Of a stretch of DNA of 64,000 bases, positions 57,737 through 64,000 are shown in pieces. The stretch is from positions 2,914,001 to 2,978,000 of the forward strand of contig NZ_CP023559.1 in NCBI RefSeq assembly GCF_003006155.1. Direction: 5' to 3'. Made by a program: the position numbers and the translations under genes. How positions within the stretch are numbered: position 1 is the first letter of the stretch; each line of letters starts with the position of its first letter. The DNA comes from Salinicola tamaricis. GTDB lineage: Bacteria > Pseudomonadota > Gammaproteobacteria > Pseudomonadales > Halomonadaceae. A model generated the notes under the pieces. It was not told the DNA's origin. It did no database searches and saw only the letters and a program-made list of their open reading frames with translations.

Positions 57737-57858
57737 AACTAAATCAGATTTTGAGATTAGCTTTCATTCTTTGACGTTATTACCGATCTCTCGCTAGGGT
57801 GACGACTCTACGATTCCGAGCCGTGCCTTCACGAAGCACGTGACAGCGAGATTCCCCC

Positions 57859-58782
57859 ATGGCAGATCGATTGGTTAGCGCACAACGTCAAACCCACCTC
57901 AAGCAGCTCGAGGCGGAGTCGATTCACATCATCCGTGAGGTCGCGGCCGAGTTCCGCAACCCGGTGATGCTCTACTCGATCGGCAAGGACTCCTCGGTGA
58001 TGCTGCATCTGGCGCGCAAGGCATTCTATCCGGGGACGCCGCCGTTTCCGCTGATGCACGTCAACACCACCTGGAAGTTCAAGGAGATGATCGAGTTCCG
58101 CGACCGCATGGCGGCCAGCGTGGGCATGGAGCTGATCGAACACATCAACGAGGAGGGGCGCGTCGCCGGCATCAACCCCTTCGATCACGGTAGCGCCAAG
58201 TACACCGACATCATGAAGACCCAGTCGCTGAAGATGGCGCTGGACAAGTACGGCTTCGATGCCGCCTTTGGCGGCGCGCGGCGCGATGAAGAAGCGTCCC
58301 GGGCCAAGGAACGGGTCTACTCCTTCCGTGACAAGCACCACCGCTGGGACCCCAAGAACCAGCGCCCGGAGCTGTGGCGGCTCTACAACGGCAAGGTCAA
58401 CCAGGGCGAGTCGATCCGCGTCTTCCCGCTCTCCAACTGGACCGAGCTGGATATCTGGCAGTACATCTACCTCGAATCGATCCCCATCGTGCCGCTCTAC
58501 TTTGCCGCGCCGCGCCCGGTGGTCGAGCGTGACGGCATGCAGGTGATGGTCGACGACGAGCGCCTGCCGCTGGCACCGGGTGAAGTGCCGGAAGAGAAGT
58601 GGGTGCGTTTTCGCACCCTCGGCTGCTACCCGCTCACCGGGGCGGTGGAGTCGCGGGCGGCGACGCTGCCCGAGATCATCCAGGAGATGCTGCTGACCCG
58701 CACCAGCGAGCGCTCGGGCCGGGCCATCGACCGCGATCAGGCGGGGTCGATGGAGAAGAAGAAACGCGAGGGGTACTTTTAA
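57859..58782 (+). CDS. cysD: sulfate adenylyltransferase subunit 2 (CysD)
   Basis: Catalytic subunit of ATP sulfurylase, making adenosine 5'-phosphosulfate from sulfate and ATP for assimilation. The PP-loop motif [13 protein letters not shown] lies near residue 40; [20 protein letters not shown] and the C-terminal [14 protein letters not shown] and [14 protein letters not shown] are family signatures. 307 residues. It is directly followed by cysN with no gap. An AT-rich stretch upstream (57,735-57,790) may hold the promoter and a CysB site, but I cannot place it. Confidence 0.97.
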   Translation: MADRLVSAQRQTHLKQLEAESIHIIREVAAEFRNPVMLYSIGKDSSVMLHLARKAFYPGTPPFPLMHVNTTWKFKEMIEFRDRMAASVGMELIEHINEEGRVAGINPFDHGSAKYTDIMKTQSLKMALDKYGFDAAFGGARRDEEASRAKERVYSFRDKHHRWDPKNQRPELWRLYNGKVNQGESIRVFPLSNWTELDIWQYIYLESIPIVPLYFAAPRPVVERDGMQVMVDDERLPLAPGEVPEEKWVRFRTLGCYPLTGAVESRAATLPEIIQEMLLTRTSERSGRAIDRDQAGSMEKKKREGYF

Positions 58783-60207
58783 ATGTCACATCAGTCTTCG
58801 CTCATCGCCGACAATATCGAGCAGTATCTCCACGAGCACGAGAACAAAGACCTGCTGCGCTTCATTACCTGCGGCAGCGTCGATGACGGCAAGTCGACCC
58901 TGATCGGGCGGCTGCTGCACGACTCCAAGATGATCTACGAGGATCAGCTCGCCGCCATCACCCGCGACTCCAAGACCAGCGGCACCACCGGTGACAAGGT
59001 CGACCTGGCGCTGCTGGTCGACGGCCTGCAGTCGGAGCGCGAGCAGGGCATCACCATCGATGTCGCTTACCGCTTCTTCTCCACCGACAAGCGCAAGTTC
59101 ATCATCGCCGACACCCCGGGGCACGAGCAGTACACCCGCAACATGGCCACCGGGGCCTCCACTGCCAGCCTCGCGGTGATCCTGATCGACGCCCGCCACG
59201 GGGTACAGACGCAGACGCGCCGGCACAGCTTCATCGCCGACCTGCTGGGTATCCAGCACCTGGTGATCGCGGTCAACAAGATGGACCTGGTCGACTACGC
59301 CGAAGCGCGTTTCGACGAGATCGTCGCCGAGTACCGCGCCTTCGCCGAGAAGCTCGACGCCCGCGACATCCGCTTCGTGCCGCTCTCGGCGCTGGAGGGT
59401 GACAACGTCGTCAACCCCAGCGAGCAGATGGATTGGTACGCCGGTCCGCCGCTGCTCGAACTGCTGGAGACGGTCGAGATCGCCCACGACGCCAACCTCT
59501 CCGATCTGCGCCTGCCGGTGCAGTACGTCAACCGCCCGCACCTCGACTTCCGCGGCTACTGCGGTACGCTCGAAGCCGGCATCCTGCGCCCCGGCCAGGC
59601 GATCAAGGCGCTGCCCTCGGGCAAGCGCTCGCGGGTAGCACGCATCGTCACCTTCGACGGCGACCTCGAAGAAGCGTATCCGGGGCAGGCGGTAACGGTG
59701 ACCCTGGAAGACGAGATCGACCTATCTCGCGGTGACTGGCTGGTGGCGGCGGATGCCGAGGTGACCCAGGCCAGCGCGCTGGAAGCGGACATCGTGTGGA
59801 TGCACGAGAACGCCCTCGAACCCGGCCGGCTCTACGATTTCAAGCTGGGCACCCAGGAAGTGGCCGGACGGGTGGCCGAGATCGACTACCAGATCGACGT
59901 CAACAGCCTGGCGCAGATGCCGGCGGAGCAACTGGCGCTCAACGCCATCGGGCGCTGCCGAGTGGAGCTGACCGCCAGCGTGCCGCTGGACGACTATCGG
60001 CGCAGCCCGGGGACCGGCAGCTTCGTGGTGATCGACCGGCTGAGCAACGTCACCGTGGGCGCTGGGCTGATCCGCGGCGCGGCGGCGGGTCGCGAGGCGA
60101 GCGGCGAGGTTGACTGGCAGGCCTTCGAGGTCGAGTTCAACGCGCTGATCCGCAAGCACTTCCCGCACTGGGAAGCCAAGGACGTGCGGGAGCTTTTCAA
60201 GCGCTGA
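58783..60207 (+). CDS. cysN: sulfate adenylyltransferase subunit 1 (CysN GTPase)
   Basis: GTPase subunit that drives APS synthesis by CysD. G1 is [14 protein letters not shown]3 [11 protein letters not shown] and G4 NKMDLVD, followed by two beta-barrel domains. At 474 residues it lacks the C-terminal APS kinase (CysC) fusion seen in some relatives, so a separate cysC must exist elsewhere if PAPS is made. It begins at the base after the cysD stop and is followed by a strong terminator. Confidence 0.97.
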   Translation: MSHQSSLIADNIEQYLHEHENKDLLRFITCGSVDDGKSTLIGRLLHDSKMIYEDQLAAITRDSKTSGTTGDKVDLALLVDGLQSEREQGITIDVAYRFFSTDKRKFIIADTPGHEQYTRNMATGASTASLAVILIDARHGVQTQTRRHSFIADLLGIQHLVIAVNKMDLVDYAEARFDEIVAEYRAFAEKLDARDIRFVPLSALEGDNVVNPSEQMDWYAGPPLLELLETVEIAHDANLSDLRLPVQYVNRPHLDFRGYCGTLEAGILRPGQAIKALPSGKRSRVARIVTFDGDLEEAYPGQAVTVTLEDEIDLSRGDWLVAADAEVTQASALEADIVWMHENALEPGRLYDFKLGTQEVAGRVAEIDYQIDVNSLAQMPAEQLALNAIGRCRVELTASVPLDDYRRSPGTGSFVVIDRLSNVTVGAGLIRGAAAGREASGEVDWQAFEVEFNALIRKHFPHWEAKDVRELFKR

Positions 60208-60239
60208 GACGCGCCCACGTGACGTCTGTCATATACGAT

Positions 60240-60269
60240 GGCGGCCCCGGTAGCGGGGCCGCCTTTTTT
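60240..60269 (+). terminator. terminator after cysN
   Basis: GGCGGCCCCG-GTAG-CGGGGCCGCC type stem followed by six T. Confidence 0.92.
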
Positions 60270-60389
60270 GCGTTGCGCGGGTGGGCGAGGCCGCCACGCC
60301 GGGCGCGCGACCCTCGCCGTGGTTGGTCAATGCGGCGTCGAGTCGTATGATATCGCTCCGGCCCGCGCGCAGATTCAAAGGACACGCTG

Positions 60390-61301
60390 ATGCAACACGT
60401 CAACTGGCAGCTCGATGGCATCGTCACCCAGCTTCGCGCGACCCGCGAACAGTGGCGCGCCCAGAACGGTCGCGAGAAAGAGCGTGGCTGCCGCGAGCTG
60501 CCGTCGCGACATCGCCTGCGCGATACCCTGGATGTCCTCAGTGGCGCGCTCTTTCCGATGCGCCTGGGGCCCTCGGATCTGCGCAAGGAGAGCGAGGACT
60601 TCTACGTCGGTCACACCCTCGACCGGGCGCTCAACGCGCTGCACGAAGAGGTACTCCTGGAGCTGCGCTACATGGCGCGTCTGGACGGTGAGCGCGACAG
60701 CGACCCCAGCGAGCGCGCCAATCAGATCGTGCAGGGCTTCGCCGACAGCCTGCCGGCGCTGCGTCGACGCCTCGATGGCGATGTGATGGCGGCTTACTAC
60801 GGTGACCCCGCCGCGCGCAGTGTCGACGAGGTACTGCTCTGCTATCCCGGCGTGCACGCGGTGATCTACCACCGGATCGCGCACTACTTCTATCGCGCCG
60901 GCGCCGGTCTAGTGGCACGGATCATTACCGAGCTGGCCCACTCCGACACCGGGATCGACATTCACCCCGGTGCGCAGATCGGTGAAGGCTTCTTCATCGA
61001 TCACGGCACCGGCGTGGTGATCGGCGAGACTGCGATCATCGGCGACCGCGTGCGCCTCTATCAGATGGTGACCCTCGGCGCCAAGCGCTTCCCGGCCGAC
61101 GAGAAGGGGCATCTGGAGAAGGGCCTGCCGCGCCATCCGATCGTCGAAGACGACGTGGTGATCTACGCTGGCGCCACGATTCTCGGCCGTATCACCGTCG
61201 GCCGCGGATCGATCATCGGGGGCAACGTCTGGCTCACCTGCAGCGTGGAACCCGGCAGCAATATCACTCAGGCAAACATCCAGAGTGGTCCGTGTCCCTG
61301 A
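60390..61301 (+). CDS. serine O-acetyltransferase (EpsC/SrpH-like)
   Basis: Acetylates serine with acetyl-CoA to O-acetylserine, the carbon skeleton for cysteine. The C-terminal half is a left-handed beta-helix of hexapeptide repeats (IDIHPGAQIGEGFFIDHGTG, VVIGETAIIGDRVRLYQMVT, GATILGRITVGRGSIIGGNV). The N-terminal helical domain includes DGDVMAAYYGDPAARSVDEV and GVHAVIYHRIAHYFY. At 303 residues it is longer than E. coli CysE (273) and resembles the SrpH/EpsC branch. Together with cysDN it forms a local sulfur-assimilation group. Confidence 0.9.
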   Translation: MQHVNWQLDGIVTQLRATREQWRAQNGREKERGCRELPSRHRLRDTLDVLSGALFPMRLGPSDLRKESEDFYVGHTLDRALNALHEEVLLELRYMARLDGERDSDPSERANQIVQGFADSLPALRRRLDGDVMAAYYGDPAARSVDEVLLCYPGVHAVIYHRIAHYFYRAGAGLVARIITELAHSDTGIDIHPGAQIGEGFFIDHGTGVVIGETAIIGDRVRLYQMVTLGAKRFPADEKGHLEKGLPRHPIVEDDVVIYAGATILGRITVGRGSIIGGNVWLTCSVEPGSNITQANIQSGPCP

Positions 61302-61434
61302 ATTTGGGCGACACCTTTCGACGCGCACCCCTGCCGCCGCGTCGTCCTGCGCGGGTGCCCTAAGCCCGCCGCTGAGACCCTGACACGACCCGGGCCCGGC
61401 CAGGCCGGCCCCGCCCCAGACAGATGAGGACAGC

Positions 61435-63287
61435 ATGCCCGAGTATCGCTCGCGAACCACCACCCAGGGCCGCAACATGGCCGGTGCCCGCGCCCTGTGG
61501 CGCGCCACCGGGATGAAGGACGACGACTTTCACAAGCCGATCATCGCCGTCGCCAACTCATTCACCCAGTTCGTTCCTGGCCACGTGCACCTGAAGGACA
61601 TGGGCCAACTGGTGGCGCGTGAAATCGAAAAAGCCGGCGGGGTGGCCAAGGAGTTCAATACCATCGCGGTCGACGATGGTATCGCCATGGGCCACGACGG
61701 CATGCTCTATTCGCTGCCGAGCCGTGACATCATCGCCGACAGCGTCGAGTACATGGTCAATGCCCACTGTGCCGATGCGCTGGTGTGCATCTCCAACTGC
61801 GACAAGATCACCCCTGGCATGCTGATGGCGGCCATGCGTCTCAACGTGCCCACCATCTTCGTCTCCGGCGGGCCGATGGAGGCCGGCAAGACCAAGCTGC
61901 TCGACCATGGCCTCGACTTGATCGACGCCATGATCTCCGCCGCCGACGACAAGTACAGTGACGACGAGATCGCCGAGATCGAGCGCAGCGCCTGCCCCAC
62001 CTGTGGCAGCTGCTCGGGTATGTTCACCGCCAACTCGATGAACTGCCTGACCGAGGCGCTGGGCCTGGCGCTGCCCGGCAACGGTACCATGCTGGCGACC
62101 CACGCCGACCGCCGTCGACTGTTCGAGACCGCGGGCGAGCGCATCGTCTCGCTGGCCAAGCGCTACTACGAGGGCGACGAGGCGCATCTGCTGCCGCGGG
62201 CCATCGGCTCCAAGACCGCTTTCCGCAACGCGATGACGCTGGATATCGCCATGGGCGGCTCGACCAACACCATCCTGCACCTGCTGGCCGCGGCGCAGGA
62301 GGCGGAGGTCGACTTCACCATGGCCGACATCGACCGCCTGTCGCGGGAGGTGCCGCAGCTGTGCAAGCTGGCGCCCAACACCCAGAAGTACCATGTCGAG
62401 GATTGCCACCGCGCCGGCGGCATCATGGGGATTCTGGGTGAGCTCGACCGCGCCGGAGTGCTGGATACCTCGGTGCCCACCGTCTATGGCGACTCGCTGG
62501 CCGTCGCGCTCGACGAGTGGGACATCATGCGCAACCCGACCCCGGAAGTGGTCGAGTTCTACAAGGCCGGTCCCGGCGGCGTGCCGACCCAGCAGGCGTT
62601 CTCGCAGGCGGCGCGCTGGCCGTCGCTGGACGGCGACCGCGCCGAGGGTTGCATCCGCAGCCTGGAGCACGCCTTCTCGCGCGAGGGCGGCCTGGCCGTG
62701 CTCTACGGCAACATCGCCGAGAACGGCTGCGTGGTGAAGACGGCCGGCGTTGACGACTCCATCCTGGTGTTCGAGGGGCCGGCCCATGTGGTCGAGTCCC
62801 AGGACCAGGCGGTCGAGCGCATTCTCGCCGGTCAGGTGAAGGCGGGAGAAGTGGTGGTGATCACCTACGAGGGGCCGAAGGGCGGCCCGGGCATGCAGGA
62901 GATGCTCTATCCGACCTCCTACCTGAAGTCGAAAGGGCTCGGCAAGGCCTGCGCGCTGATGACCGACGGCCGCTTCTCCGGCGGCACCTCGGGGCTCTCG
63001 ATCGGCCATGTCTCGCCGGAGGCTGCTGCCGGCGGGGCGATCGGGCTGGTCGAGAGCGGCGACACCATCCGTATCGACATCCCCAATCGCACCATCGAGG
63101 TGCTGCTCTCCCCACCGAGGAGTTGGCGCATCGCCGCCAGGCCATGGAGGATCGCGGTGTCCAGGCGTGGAAGCCGACGATCCAGCGCGAGCGCAAGGTC
63201 TCCGCGGCGCTCAAGGCCTACGCCATGCTGGCGACCTCGGCCGACCGCGGCGCGGTGCGCGACCTGGACAAGCTCGAGGAGCGCTAG
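61435..63287 (+). CDS. ilvD: dihydroxy-acid dehydratase (IlvD), one frameshift near the 3' end
   Basis: Iron-sulfur dehydratase of branched-chain amino-acid synthesis. The cluster cysteines are in [10 protein letters not shown] and [37 protein letters not shown] is the C-terminal signature. The frame breaks near 63115, where one C appears missing from a C run (CTCTCCCCACC). Restoring it continues [15 protein letters not shown] and ends DLDKLEER with TAG at 63285-63287, giving 617 residues versus 616 in E. coli. The gene is therefore very probably intact in the organism. Confidence 0.95.
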
Positions 63288-63342
63288 GCTGTAGATCCCA
63301 ATGGCTCTCCAGACTGACTGAATGCACCTGGTCGCCATGACC

Positions 63343-63376
63343 GAGAACGCCCGCTGACACGCGGGCGTTCTCTTTT
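63343..63376. terminator. terminator between ilvD and cmoB
   Basis: A perfect 12-bp stem GAGAACGCCCGC / GCGGGCGTTCTC with a six-base loop, followed by TTTT on the plus strand. It serves ilvD. Confidence 0.9.
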
Positions 63377-63443
63377 GGGGAGCGCTTCTGTGGCGGGCTT
63401 TGCGCGGGCTGGGTGCCCCCGGTATCTATACAAGGCCCTAAGG

Positions 63444-64000
63444 TCAGCGTTGCGGCTTACGTGCGATCAGCGTCGCCCTACGCGGCGCGGGGTAGCCTTC
63501 GATCGTCCGGCTGCGGTCCTGCGGATCGAGGAAATCGGCCAGCGAGTGGAACCTCATCCAGTCGGTGGTGCGCTGCTCGTCGAGGCTGGTGACGGTCTCA
63601 TCGACGCAGCGGATCGCCTCGAAGCCGCAGCGCGCGAGCCAGTGCGCCAGCGCCCGCGACGATGGCAGGAAGTAGACGTTGGGCATGCTGGCGTAGCGCT
63701 CGCCGGGCATGAACACGGTCTGTTCGTCGCCTTCGACCACCAGGGTCTCCAGCACCAGTTCGCCGCCGGGGACGAGAGCATCCTTGAGCTGCAGCAGATG
63801 TTCCAGCGGCGAGGCACGGTGGTAGAGCACGCCCATCGAGAACACCGTATCGAAGGCGGCGAGGCGCGACGGTACGTCCTCGATGCCCACCGGCAGGAAG
63901 TGGGTGCGGTGGCCGTCGGCGTCGCCGACGAAGTGACGCACTGCCTGGAACTGGTAGTAGAAGCGCGGGGAGGGGTCGATCACCAGCACGAAGGCGGCCC
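63444..64000 (-). CDS. cmoB: tRNA U34 carboxymethyltransferase CmoB, C-terminal part
   Basis: Transfers the carboxymethyl group of carboxy-SAM to ho5U34 of tRNAs, giving cmo5U. The gene continues past the window's right edge, and only the C-terminal ~185 residues are present. They read [15 protein letters not shown] at the edge, then [49 protein letters not shown] and the terminal [18 protein letters not shown], all matching E. coli CmoB. It acts upstream of CmoM (30240), which is in this window too. Confidence 0.95.
   Translation of the reverse strand, partial: AAFVLVIDPSPRFYYQFQAVRHFVGDADGHRTHFLPVGIEDVPSRLAAFDTVFSMGVLYHRASPLEHLLQLKDALVPGGELVLETLVVEGDEQTVFMPGERYASMPNVYFLPSSRALAHWLARCGFEAIRCVDETVTSLDEQRTTDWMRFHSLADFLDPQDRSRTIEGYPAPRRATLIARKPQR

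Noticed and set aside
57735..57858. Riboswitch or defined CysB site upstream of cysD
   Set aside because: The stretch is AT-rich but shows no conserved riboswitch core, and I could not place a CysB motif convincingly.

Overview
The window looks like a stretch of chromosome from a high-GC gammaproteobacterium. Halomonadaceae (Halomonas or a relative) is my best guess. I infer this from the E. coli-type aceEF with three lipoyl domains, the nudF-yqiB-cpdA order, the cmoB/cmoM tRNA-modification genes, the carboxynorspermidine polyamine pathway, CysDN without a CysC fusion, and the overall high GC. The assignment was not tested by any search.

Layout. 1-9.9 kb is housekeeping: the ampD tail, aceE-aceF, adk, tsaB, uppP-rsmJ and a convergent EamA transporter. 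10.0-13.1 kb is a minus-strand arsenic operon, arsR-arsC-arsH-arsB. 13.1-16.2 kb holds a CsbD-like stress protein and a two-gene polyamine operon. 16.4-21.4 kb holds two paralogous two-gene cassettes of tiny CxxC/CxxC proteins that share a conserved promoter element, with a LysR regulator, a lipoprotein, a membrane protein, cspA and a DUF2945 gene around them. 21.3-24.3 kb is nitronate monooxygenase, hmp and nsrR, with an NsrR-type operator between hmp and nsrR. 24.5-28.6 kb starts at tRNA-Arg(CCU) and ends at a 15-bp copy of that tRNA's 3' end. It contains a LysE/TetR pair, then AT-rich DNA with a WYL-like gene, an orphan gene and a decayed AbiTii-type abortive-infection gene, so it reads as a worn genomic island. 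28.9-34.8 kb is mixed housekeeping (GNAT, HPP, cmoM-rsmC, EAL/HDOD, greB, a TPR protein). 35.0-55.4 kb is one minus-strand secretion locus: a giant BapA-like adhesin of about 5,100 codons with about 31 copies of a 93-residue repeat, followed by TolC, ABC ATPase and HlyD-type genes. 55.8-64.0 kb is nudF-yqiB-cpdA, cysDN, a serine acetyltransferase, ilvD and the end of cmoB.

How the genes work together. The adhesin and the three downstream genes form a complete type I secretion module, probably for biofilm or surface attachment. cysDN and the serine acetyltransferase feed cysteine synthesis. cmoB and cmoM act in the same tRNA wobble-uridine pathway. hmp/nsrR is a nitric-oxide response pair.

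Caveat on sequence quality. Many clearly essential genes (aceE, aceF, ilvD) and the secretion genes carry one- or two-base indels, often in homopolymers or in near-identical repeats. I read these mainly as sequencing or assembly errors rather than real gene loss. The decay of the AbiTii gene, with several separate stops in an AT-rich island, looks real.
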